64,000 nt of DNA from Bremia lactucae (taxonomy: Eukaryota > Oomycota > Peronosporomycetes > Peronosporales > Peronosporaceae): assembly GCF_004359215.1 (NCBI RefSeq), contig NC_090616.1, forward strand, positions 2,127,121 through 2,191,120. Reading direction: 5' to 3'. Within the stretch, counting starts at the first letter, position 1; the number at the start of each line of letters is the position of its first letter. Shown here in pieces: positions 56,023 through 64,000 of this stretch. Under the pieces are notes generated by a model. The model worked only from the letters and a program-made list of their open reading frames with translations. It was not told the origin of the DNA and ran no database searches. The position numbers and the translations under genes were made by a program.

Positions 56023-58161
56023 ATGAATGAAAGGACTTACGTACGTTCGTATGATGGCAGAAAGTATGTGAATGAGGGTCCGATGCAACGCCAAGTGGCT
56101 CAGAAGCTGCAGCTTTGCGCGGATGTGAACGACTCGTTTAGCGCGCGTCAGCACTCTTTAGCAAAACAATATGCGCGGTATCAAACCCAAAAGTCTCGCG
56201 CTAATGAACTTCATCGTATGCACGTCGCCGTGGATCAAATACTTCATTCTCAGACTCTCTTAGGTACCGAGATGAACCGAGAACGCGTCTTATCAGCTCG
56301 ACTAAAGCCAATAATTACACAAACCGACAAGGTCCTCACGCGCTTGTCACGATATCGCACAAAACCAGCTGCGTGTTGTACAAAAAAAAACGCGCAATAC
56401 GTGTCTATGCTTATTGAAACAACCGCGCGTATGATTGCGGAGCGCCAACAGCGTGAGCGAGAACTCCCGGCACGACATCAGTGGGTACCTCCGGTATTAT
56501 GGACCATTTACAACAAAGTGTATCAAGCAGCTTGTAAAGAAGAGCGTGCTCAAACGCTTTATGATGCCATGCATGACGTCATGAAAGTCATTCAGCGCCG
56601 AAATTCCTTCTTTTATCTGCAAGTATTGTACCAACCTCCACCCGCCTATTGTCGTAAGCAATACACTCTCACAGCGTCAATAGTATTGAAAAAAATGACA
56701 ACAAAGATGGCAAAATTAATTCGAGCACTTGACCACAGTTCATTGGCATTGTGTCAGTATCGCGATGCGTTTGTGAGGATTCATAAAGACTGGGACTTGG
56801 CACTGACTTTGGTACGTAAAGTAGCACGATACTTTCACGAGATGATGTTGCATCTTTACGAAGTTATCATGGGGTGTGCGACTTCCGACGTGGATGATGA
56901 AGTTTTACTTGAAAGAGCTATAAGTGGGGATTTCAAGGATGAGAAGGAGTTTCGCTCGGAACTGCAATTACATTGTGACATGGCGGCTTCAGAGGATCAT
57001 TTAGTGCGAGAGAGCTATGTATTTACACCTGAATTACTCGTATTTCTTCAAAAGTGGCGATCGAGTCGCGATCAAGAGGTCTTTGACTTTCACTTTGCCT
57101 ATAATAAGCGATATGCACGCTTTCTACCTCGTCATGCCTCGAAACACGAGGTCAGGGACTTTAAGCGATATTACATTCCAAGTTCGTTTGCGTTTTCAGA
57201 GATTCGACACCATGTGTCGAAGATTAAGCATACGTGGCACTCGTCTCGATTGGGGGCTTATCGAATGAAAAGCATGAAAATTCAAGAATTGGGTCAATTC
57301 GAGCAGAGAATGAAAAACCAATTGGGCATTTTGGTGAATGTAATTTATCAAGTGATGCTTGTTCGCTGGATGAATCGAAAAATGCGCTTTCCTGAGTCGT
57401 GGAGAGTACTTGATTGTGTTGAAGAAGCGAGGAGTGAGGATGTAAAAGGCACAGGATTAAGCGCAATGGGAGGAACTAGTGAAAGTGGCTACGATGGTAC
57501 GGACGTGGAATCTATTGAGCATCACGATGCTCGATTATTAACAAGCCGGCAGAAGGCGAATAGCAGTTTTCGACGTCCGTGTGTTGTGAGTTTACGAGAG
57601 GTCCATTCCAAAGCTATTAGTTTGAAGCAGTCGGTTGGAAAAAACGATGGTAGCGAGACATCTCGCGAAGCTATGAGCATGGTAACAAAGCGTTTGTATG
57701 GACAAACAACAGTAACGGGTCTGCTTGAGCAGCTCCAATGGTCTACTTTTGCAAGCAAGAGTTTAAAAGAGACAGATTCTATGAGTGAAGACTGGCGAGT
57801 GACTTGTGCTACATGTCAGGTGTGTAGCGTCACAGAAAAGGCTTTACGTTTGATGGAGACAAATGCAAGTCACGACGGAGATAGTGCTACTGAAAAACGT
57901 TTGTCTAGTTTTTCAAGCGAAACTAAAGTGGCGAGTATAAAGAAGGGCAGTAATTTCAATGATTTCAATTCTTTTTCGGATGACCCGACAATAAAAGAGC
58001 TTTCCGAGAATGTAAAGAAAGCGAATCAAAATATTGCGGAAACATTTGCGATGTACGACGGTAATCAGTCCTTCCAGTGGCGTCATGCTATCGTGGACAC
58101 AGGAATTGCTACCGTCGAGTTACTGCGTACGATTTCGCAGGATGAAGCTGTTCATTTGTAG
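56023..58161 (+). CDS. Unrecognised helical protein, tandem relative of the previous gene (712 residues)
   Basis: This is a single open frame from the ATG at 56023 to a TAG at 58161. Mostly alpha-helical, rich in Arg, Lys and Gln, with no signal peptide or membrane segment. It shares with the second half of the upstream gene a helix block (LVRKVARYFHEMMLHLYEV at about residue 265) and, at similar spacing, YVFTPELLVFLQKW (about 331); near the C-terminus VELLRTIS resembles VEMLRNIR. The KH-like N-terminal half is missing, so it equals the second part of that protein. The two are probably an old tandem duplication, with the 5' exon either lost here or gained there. Residues after about 475 are Ser/Thr-rich and low in complexity. 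Function unknown. Confidence 0.75.
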   Translation: MNERTYVRSYDGRKYVNEGPMQRQVAQKLQLCADVNDSFSARQHSLAKQYARYQTQKSRANELHRMHVAVDQILHSQTLLGTEMNRERVLSARLKPIITQTDKVLTRLSRYRTKPAACCTKKNAQYVSMLIETTARMIAERQQRERELPARHQWVPPVLWTIYNKVYQAACKEERAQTLYDAMHDVMKVIQRRNSFFYLQVLYQPPPAYCRKQYTLTASIVLKKMTTKMAKLIRALDHSSLALCQYRDAFVRIHKDWDLALTLVRKVARYFHEMMLHLYEVIMGCATSDVDDEVLLERAISGDFKDEKEFRSELQLHCDMAASEDHLVRESYVFTPELLVFLQKWRSSRDQEVFDFHFAYNKRYARFLPRHASKHEVRDFKRYYIPSSFAFSEIRHHVSKIKHTWHSSRLGAYRMKSMKIQELGQFEQRMKNQLGILVNVIYQVMLVRWMNRKMRFPESWRVLDCVEEARSEDVKGTGLSAMGGTSESGYDGTDVESIEHHDARLLTSRQKANSSFRRPCVVSLREVHSKAISLKQSVGKNDGSETSREAMSMVTKRLYGQTTVTGLLEQLQWSTFASKSLKETDSMSEDWRVTCATCQVCSVTEKALRLMETNASHDGDSATEKRLSSFSSETKVASIKKGSNFNDFNSFSDDPTIKELSENVKKANQNIAETFAMYDGNQSFQWRHAIVDTGIATVELLRTISQDEAVHL

Positions 58162-58313
58162 ACAAATTCTTAGCTTTGATGAAATAAGGAGGAGTGCTTT
58201 ATTTCAATTAAATTTGAACATTGATAATAGAATGAATTGCAAATTTTCTTTTTATTAATAAGAACTTAAACATTTTTTTTTATTCGATTGATTAGCATCT
58301 AGCTTGTAAAAGC

Positions 58314-59939
58314 ATGAGTGCGGCGGACATGGCGAAATTGCGCACTGTACTGAGCGCGTCTAGCAACGAGACTCAGCGTTTTATCCAGCCACTTTTGCCT
58401 TTAAAAGGTGTTCAGGAGTTGTTGCTCACGTTCGTGCAAGATTCGACGCGTACGTTCGAGGATTGGGTCTGGGACCCTCAAGTGCGCCAGAGTCTCGTCC
58501 ACATGCGAGACTTTGAGCCCCAGACCCGTGCGCAAGGCCACGAATTTGATCAATGGTACATGCAAGCGGCAAAAGAGCGTCTTGAGGCGATAGCGCTACA
58601 AGAACCCGACGACGTCACGCCACGCGAGTTTCTGGCGGAGGCGGACACAGCGCAGAGTGATGGTAAAGTGAAATTTCAAGAAAAAAATTATTATGCCGCC
58701 AAAAATGCCTTTTTAAAAAGCATAAGTGCGATTTTAAAACACCAACAAAGTGAATATTACGGCAAGAGTCTTCCGCCAATTGAATGGGAGGATTCCTTCG
58801 ATCTGCAAGAACGATACGTGCAGCTCTGTAACAATGTGGCAATCTGTGGCCTCAAGATGAAAGATCTGGCAATTATGAACGAATACGCTGCAAAAGCTTT
58901 GACCGTGGAGAAAAGGTCGATTAAAGCATTGTATGTTCTAATAAAGGTGCGGCTCTGGGAACATCGGTATGACGAGGCTTCTGAGATTGTGACGCAAGCG
59001 TTAAGTATGTACCCCGAGAAGGGTCAATTTCTTAATCTTTTCAAAGAAATCAAAGCAGCCGAACGTAGACATGCAGTAGAGCAGGCAAGAATGTCCGAAA
59101 TACGAGCAAAACAATTGCACGATGCCATGACAGCAGCATCAGTGATGCCGCGAGTCGTAACGCAAGAAGAGCGTGAGCAGCAACGCCTAGAAACACGTCA
59201 AGTAAAGGAAAAGAAAACACCATTGCCGACGCGCGAAGACGATTTGTTTGCCGCTGCGAGACTTTACCGCTACTTTTCAACAATCAAGCAGCAAATGATG
59301 GTTGAAATTCTTCCTTGCTACGAGGCCGACAAGGGCGAAATGCCCTTGTTTAAGTGCACAATTGTCCACGGAGGAACGGGAGACGTGCTTGCTGCGGATG
59401 TTCGAGCGATTTCAAAGAAACTCGCAAAGAACGAAGCGAGCAAATTGGCGATCGAGAAACTCTGGAGTGACAAACAAAAAGCTGGAACGTTAACGTTGGA
59501 AGATTTGACATACCTCGAGAAATTTCAAGCTCTTAATGCGAGTACTCCGCAGGTCGATGACAAAGGGAATGAAGCATTGAAAGGCGCGATTGATAATAAA
59601 CCGCAACTTCCAATGCGCGTGACGTGGCTCGACCGGCAGCTTCAGCCCGTCGCTCTATTGAATCAATTGACACAACGCCACGCTCTTGAAGCGTGTTTTG
59701 ATATCACAGACGTATCGCCTTCAAAAGAAGTGACGGAGTTTAACTGCACGGGAATTTTAAATGGGGAAACGATCGCAACGGCCACTGGGGTGAGCAAGAA
59801 AAAGGCTCGCAATAAAGTGGCGAGTCTTGTCTTGGCCGCAGCGTTTGAAAAGAATTTGATCGTGAAATATGACGAACCAACGGACGAAAAGAAAGAAGAA
59901 AAAAAAATTGTGGATGGAAAGACGCTGGAAATGACTTGA
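58314..59939 (+). CDS. TPR protein with two double-stranded-RNA-binding domains
   Basis: This is an intronless gene of 541 residues, ATG at 58314 (MSAADMAKLR). Residues about 103-250 form TPR-like helix pairs (FLAEADTAQSDGKVKFQEKN, YVQLCNNVAICGLKMKDL, KALYVLIKVRLWEHRYDEA), in the style of co-chaperone TPRs. A charged linker follows. Residues about 320-385 and 445-513 are dsRBD-like: beta strands then the C-terminal helix KKLAKNEASKLAIEKLW in the first and KKKARNKVASLVLAAA in the second, the conserved Lys-rich helix start that contacts the RNA backbone. The joined architecture is uncommon. A role in small-RNA or ribonucleoprotein assembly is possible but is inference. The C-terminal tail is Lys/Glu-rich. 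Confidence 0.8.
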   Translation: MSAADMAKLRTVLSASSNETQRFIQPLLPLKGVQELLLTFVQDSTRTFEDWVWDPQVRQSLVHMRDFEPQTRAQGHEFDQWYMQAAKERLEAIALQEPDDVTPREFLAEADTAQSDGKVKFQEKNYYAAKNAFLKSISAILKHQQSEYYGKSLPPIEWEDSFDLQERYVQLCNNVAICGLKMKDLAIMNEYAAKALTVEKRSIKALYVLIKVRLWEHRYDEASEIVTQALSMYPEKGQFLNLFKEIKAAERRHAVEQARMSEIRAKQLHDAMTAASVMPRVVTQEEREQQRLETRQVKEKKTPLPTREDDLFAAARLYRYFSTIKQQMMVEILPCYEADKGEMPLFKCTIVHGGTGDVLAADVRAISKKLAKNEASKLAIEKLWSDKQKAGTLTLEDLTYLEKFQALNASTPQVDDKGNEALKGAIDNKPQLPMRVTWLDRQLQPVALLNQLTQRHALEACFDITDVSPSKEVTEFNCTGILNGETIATATGVSKKKARNKVASLVLAAAFEKNLIVKYDEPTDEKKEEKKIVDGKTLEMT

Positions 59940-60070
59940 CGTGTAGTGTAAATGATTGTCGTGCTTTGAATCAACACGTTTTCATCTCGTTCTCTATTGC
60001 TCGTGAAGTTTCTTTCAATTTTAGAATACAATTTCGGTGTGTGTGTGAGTGTTTTTTCGTCTAGTCAAGT

Positions 60071-60683
60071 TCAATCTGCATGGACATCCACGGAGAGTTG
60101 ATAGACTTTCTGAGCCCGTCGCGAACGCAGGTAATACATGATACTCGTGCCAAAGAGACACAAGTACAAGAACGCCGCGAGAAAGATGCTCGTTGCCAGC
60201 GACGACTTGGGCTTCCCGTGTGGAGGCTTGAGCTTAATGTAAAGCGAGTTGCTACCCACCATACAGCCTACAATGAACTATCCAAACACATATGTCAGAT
60301 CGTCGTTTTTTTGGCCTATGACGACGTCCTTTGTACCAGCAAGAAGAAGCCTGAGAGGGAAAAAAGCGCACAGCAAATAATTCCTACAGACAATTTAATT
60401 ATTCACACACGTGATAAAATCCTCGCAATAACCTCTTGATCTCTTTATTGACTCTACCTGGATGGGTGCGCGGGCCTGGACTAAAACCTTGCGCAAGCAG
60501 CTCTTCGAGGTCAGCTGTGTCGCCGAGGTCACTCACGTCGCTCCCGGGTGAGCCCACGTTTAAATGCTTGAGATTCGCATACCCGGCTTTGCCTCCGCTC
60601 ACCACCGTCACAAGATCTGTGCGATCAAACGTGGCGTTCATTTCCTTGCGCAGACTTCCGTAAACCTCCTTCAAGCGGGACAT
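60071..60683 (-). CDS. Small two-exon membrane protein, unrecognised (159 residues)
   Basis: Proposed exons are 60683-60411 and 60277-60071. The 133-bp intron has donor GTGTGT, acceptor GGATAG and a good branch site CTGAC 21 bases before the acceptor. Joining keeps the frame (RGFYH then FIVGCMVGSN) and removes the stop that follows exon 1. The first 90 residues are soluble, with Gly/Asp/Ser-rich linkers (NVGSPGSDVSDLGDTADLEE). Two hydrophobic segments follow: a short one at the join and a clear membrane helix (ATSIFLAAFLYLCLFGTSIM, about residues 120-142) before a basic stop-transfer (RSRRAQK). I do not recognise a family. An alternative splice through an AG at about 60353 gives a different, less protein-like end. 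Confidence 0.6.
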
Positions 60684-60690
60684 GGCACAC

Positions 60691-60765
60691 GGTCAGTGAT
60701 AGGGGGTTTCGAACTAGGGCGAGTCCCCGTGGCCTAAAAATAGGAGCAACGCCTTACAACTGACC
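60691..60765 (-). other. tRNA-like sequence, possibly a tRNA-derived SINE remnant
   Basis: On the minus strand 75 nt are bounded by GGTCAGT and its exact complement ACTGACC, like a 7-bp acceptor stem. An A-box-like CAGTTGTAAGGC lies near the start and a B-box-like AGTTCGAAACC near the end, at tRNA spacing. The D, anticodon and T stems do not fold properly, so this is not a functional tRNA. It lies immediately upstream of the start codon of the small membrane protein gene. Confidence 0.3.
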
Positions 60766-61949
60766 CCACGTGGGGCGGTTGGGGAACGGCTATGTTTTCT
60801 CGTGCAATTTCTCCAAGTGGTGATGACAACGGTTCGACAGTGGCTCGTGTTTAGGAGGAATGCCACCCGTGGCGACCGCAACGGAACAAAATGACGTGGT
60901 TACTTTGGCCGACGAAATACGAACGGCGAGGTTAAAAATATAGGAAGGATAGCAATGCTTGGAAAACGTAGTTTTAGCCAATCTAATCGCAATCGAAAGA
61001 AATGGCCGTTTTTTTTATTATTCTATACGTGGAATTTTGACATTTGGAAGGGTATCACTTGGTTTTTATAAGAGTCTAAACTTACTGCGTCCGGACAATG
61101 CTTCATGACCGTTTTGTATAGTTATTTGTTTTAATCGCTGAAAAACGACCAGTGCACATGCTTCAAGAACGAGCATGCGAAGAAGGAGCTTAGCTAACAA
61201 TTTGACAAGCGCTTCACGCAACCTCAGCGGATACTGACGATAGATGTGGCTATTCTCACCACATCCATTGCATTAAATTCTGCTTTGCCGATCGGTCTCT
61301 CTTAGTGTTCCGACATTTTATGACGAAAAAGTGAAACATTCAGCATCGTTGTTCTGTACGCTCAAAGCTGGATTCTTTGAGAGTCTGGCATTTGATTTAG
61401 TGAAAATATTGGTAGATGATAACCTTTTTCAACTATCGTGATTTTGTCCAGCCGATTCTATTGCAATGTGCGTAAGTGTGGCGAACTGCGCCCAAACGAG
61501 GCCTCATACGAAAGAACTCTCTCGCGTTTATCGTTCGGGGATCGCTCACTTTATTTGTCCAGTTTAAGTGCTTGTAATATAGTTCTTGGTCCTTGTAGCA
61601 ATCTGTTTCCTTAAAGGTGCAAAAATACTGGAACAAATAAAAAACGCCATGCATGACAGTGAGCTCACCGTAAATTTGATATTCTTAAAAACGAACGAGA
61701 ATATAATTATTTTTAAGTGCTAAGAGGCACAAATTATATTTCGCATTCGAGGTGTTGCCGATCGAACCAGCGACATTGAGTACATCAGTGAATTTAATGC
61801 TCGGAATGTGGCAATTAGAGACAAATAATACCCTCCAATTTTGCTAAAATTGAGATCAGGCTACACCAATAATTTTATATAACAAACATATTGCAAGTGC
61901 AGTATGTGCCCATCTATTGCTTCATGTACTGGAGCTAAGGTACCCATTT
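60766..61949. other. Intergenic, no gene seen
   Basis: It holds only short open frames (60981-60790 and 61654-61433, both minus) without motifs. It probably contains the 3' untranslated region of the CNOT9 gene and the promoter of the small membrane protein. Confidence 0.45.
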
Positions 61950-63016
61950 TTAATTTGTAAGCCGTGGGCCCTGAGCAGCCCAAGCTCCCGCGCCAGCTTC
62001 CGTCGTAATGTTAAACAAAAGTTGTGCGAGCCAGCGGCTAGTTGTCGCATCTTCCTTCAAAGCTTCATCAAACATGTGGTTTCGCAGGGCATCCGGCAAA
62101 CACTGGCGAAGTGCTTCTTTTGCACTGCAATAATGTAGCCATTAGCGCAAATAAGCGTCACGAGCAGCAAATAAATATTACCGCGGATTATCTGAAAGAC
62201 GAAGGTAACAACGAATAATATGCTTGAGCAGACGCGGAGCAGGCGCTTCAACCAGCGTCGTCACCATTTTACTCAGTACTGTTCCAACCGCGTAGAATCG
62301 TTCGGGAGTGTGGCAAATGTACGTGAGCCCCATGTCGTCGAGCAAAATCTTTTGCAGAATAAATGTAGCAACCGTCTTGCTTAGCTCACTACCTGCTTCC
62401 ATGATTCGAAGACACAATGGAATGATTTCTGTCTGCAACAAGAAATTAATCACATCCGAGTCGTCGATCTTGAAGCGATACAATACAATAATTGCTAAAC
62501 GTTACAACGATTTTTTATTTCTAAAATTTTTACTTACCTTGACCAGTGCTCCAATCACGCCAAGACTTGTAAGCCGCAAATACTCAAACGGACGGTTTTT
62601 GCTCACGGTATTTAGAAATGGATACAAATACAACGGAATGTGTGCTACGAGATCCGACATCTACGTTAGCCCATGGTTAAGCCACAACAGTGCAACTCGT
62701 GGTCGTGCTTTTCGCTGGACGCACCATTAAGAAAATGCGTACGCGTTTCGGAATGTGACGCAACACATTGTAATAAAGCCAGGGCATTGCACACTCGGTT
62801 GGAGGCATGGGCCGTGAGTTGCGGGGGTGACAAAAGTGGATAAATAGCCACAATTTCCTGCAGCAACGCCGCAACTGTGCCAAATGAGTGCCAAAGAATC
62901 GGTGCAAGCTCGGGAAACTCTTCCCGCTTCTTGCTGAGCTCCAGTAGAGCGCCTTCACGCTGTTCAGGAGACGACAGCTCGAGCACGAGAGAGTACAGCT
63001 GTTCAGGAGCCTCCAT
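61950..63016 (-). CDS. CNOT9: CNOT9/Rcd1 subunit of the CCR4-NOT complex
   Basis: There are four exons on the minus strand: 63016-62725, 62644-62538, 62468-62182 and 62124-61950, giving 286 residues, the usual family length. Splice sites are GTGCGT/CTCGTAG, GTAAGT/CTTCAAG and GTAATA/TTGCAG, and each join restores the family sequence in frame. Conserved blocks run the whole length: [57 protein letters not shown], then after the first intron [58 protein letters not shown] and [17 protein letters not shown]. This armadillo-repeat protein is a core CCR4-NOT subunit that binds NOT1 and Trp-containing partners in mRNA deadenylation and translational repression. The last 20 residues (Gly/Ala/Trp-rich) are lineage-specific. 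Very secure. Confidence 0.95.
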
Positions 63017-63161
63017 GGTCGTTCCGATAATGAAGGTTCGACGACCATGTCACATTCGTGTCACATGCAAAATACAAAAACTCTAAGCGGCAACTGCAAC
63101 AAAATGTATAAAATAAAATCTCGTATTGTACAATAATAGTCAAATGTATCTAAAATATTAG

Positions 63162-64000
63162 TCACGGACTTTTTCCGGAAACCACAAGCGATCTGAATAC
63201 GCCATTCTTCACTTGCAACAACGCAGCTGGAGTGTCAAACTCCACGACTTCGCCAGCATCAAGCACTAAGATCTTGTTGCTGTCCATAATCGTCTCCATT
63301 CGATGTGCTATACACAAGACTGTGCAATCTATACCACCAAAACTCTCCTTCATTGTCTGCTGTATCACCTTGTCCGATTCCTGGTCCACATTTGCCGTGG
63401 CTTCGTCCATCACAATGACCTTACTATCCCGAATTAAAGCGCGTGCAATACACAGCAACTGACGTTGACCAATCGACAAATTCTCGCCCTTTTCCGCCAC
63501 TTCGTAATCCAATCCATTGCCCCACGACGACACTGTCTCGTACAAGTGAACTTTTCGCAGCACATGCCATAAATCCGCATCGCTCTTTTCGCCAAATGGA
63601 TCCATGTTCAAACGTAAAGACCCACTAAAGAGCATCGGATCTTGCGGAATGATGGTCAATTTGGCGCGCAACTGACGTACAGTGATGGTCGCAATGTCGA
63701 CGCCATCAATCCAGACACGTCCAGACGTCGGTATCTCAACAACTCGAAACAGAACACTCATTAAAGAGCTTTTCCCGGATCCAGTGCGTCCACAGATGCC
63801 CACTTTCTCGCCACTTGCAACCGAAAACGACACTTTTCTCAATACTAACGGAAGATCGTCGCGATACTTCATTGAAACGTTTCGAAACACGACTTGGCCC
63901 GTTTGAGGCCACGTTGTGGCTAAAGTTGCTTCGTTCGAAGGGGTACGACCACATCCTTCTTCGTTCAGTGTTCCATAGTGTGCAATCCGCTCAAAACTTG
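63162..64000 (-). CDS. ABCC (MRP)-type ABC transporter, C-terminal nucleotide-binding domain, partial
   Basis: The gene runs off the right edge; only the last 279 residues are seen, in one open frame ending at 63162. It begins in the linker after the second membrane domain (SFERIAHYG). The second nucleotide-binding domain follows: Walker A GRTGSGKSSLM, Q-loop IIPQDPMLFSGS, signature LSIGQRQL, Walker B KVIVMDEATANVD and the switch His in CIAHRMETI. The family signature LS.GQRQL, NMDPF and Ala-Asn-Val-Asp D-loop place it in subfamily C, full-length transporters that export conjugates and xenobiotics. It ends 145 bp from the CNOT9 start, same strand. All catalytic residues visible are intact. 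Confidence 0.93.
   Translation of the reverse strand, partial: SFERIAHYGTLNEEGCGRTPSNEATLATTWPQTGQVVFRNVSMKYRDDLPLVLRKVSFSVASGEKVGICGRTGSGKSSLMSVLFRVVEIPTSGRVWIDGVDIATITVRQLRAKLTIIPQDPMLFSGSLRLNMDPFGEKSDADLWHVLRKVHLYETVSSWGNGLDYEVAEKGENLSIGQRQLLCIARALIRDSKVIVMDEATANVDQESDKVIQQTMKESFGGIDCTVLCIAHRMETIMDSNKILVLDAGEVVEFDTPAALLQVKNGVFRSLVVSGKSP

Noticed and set aside
60278..60353. Alternative second exon of the small membrane protein, starting at an AG near 60353
   Set aside because: It gives a basic tail without the membrane helix and soon stops; the later acceptor has a better branch site and a natural continuation.
61433..61654. Minus-strand 73-codon ORF downstream of the CNOT9 gene
   Set aside because: No motif or splice context; length expected by chance.

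Overview
The window looks like repeat-rich nuclear DNA of an oomycete, probably a downy mildew or Phytophthora relative. The grounds are: decayed Ty3/gypsy chromodomain retrotransposons fill most of the first 49 kb; a broken RXLR-type effector gene with LWY-like repeats lies at 49.7-50.9 kb; introns are few and short (about 60-135 bp); and two large genes belong to a family I recognise only as a tandem pair. The species cannot be fixed from sequence alone.

Layout. 0-14.3 kb: two minus-strand family-A gypsy elements (A1, truncated at the window edge and at its 5' end; A2, flanked by both LTRs). Both carry a conserved extra ORF on the opposite strand between pol and the 3' LTR. 15.0-25.3 kb: two family-B elements (B1 plus, B2 minus) head to head, forming a large imperfect inverted repeat. 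25.3-26.6 kb: a segment shared with 41.05-41.8 kb, interrupted by a family-C solo LTR. 26.8-33.2 kb: a family-D element (minus) sitting exactly between two copies of the promoter and first codons of the next gene. 33.6-38.1 kb: three host genes (a TMEM41/VTT-domain membrane protein and two tandem TCAIM-like mitochondrial paralogues). 38.4-41.05 kb: a patchwork of a gutted family-C element, a family-A LTR piece, an 18S rRNA fragment and a family-C LTR piece. 41.8-49.0 kb: a third family-B element (B3, plus) with both LTRs, which shares a 2.18-kb almost identical tract with B1 although the rest of the two elements is clearly diverged.

49.7-64 kb is gene-dense host DNA: the RXLR-LWY effector pseudogene (minus); a 1570-residue two-exon gene with a KH-like region; its shorter tandem relative (712 residues); a TPR plus double dsRBD protein; a small two-exon membrane protein (minus); CNOT9/Rcd1, a CCR4-NOT subunit, in four exons (minus); and the C-terminal half of an ABCC/MRP transporter (minus, running off the window).

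The host genes do not form a pathway. Several touch RNA: CNOT9, the TPR-dsRBD protein and possibly the KH-like protein. The most notable items are the antisense ORFs carried by two retrotransposon families, the effector pseudogene only 95 bp from a divergent housekeeping-type gene, the duplicated gene promoter flanking element D, the near-identical defective tract shared by B1 and B3, and the rRNA fragment trapped between LTR pieces.
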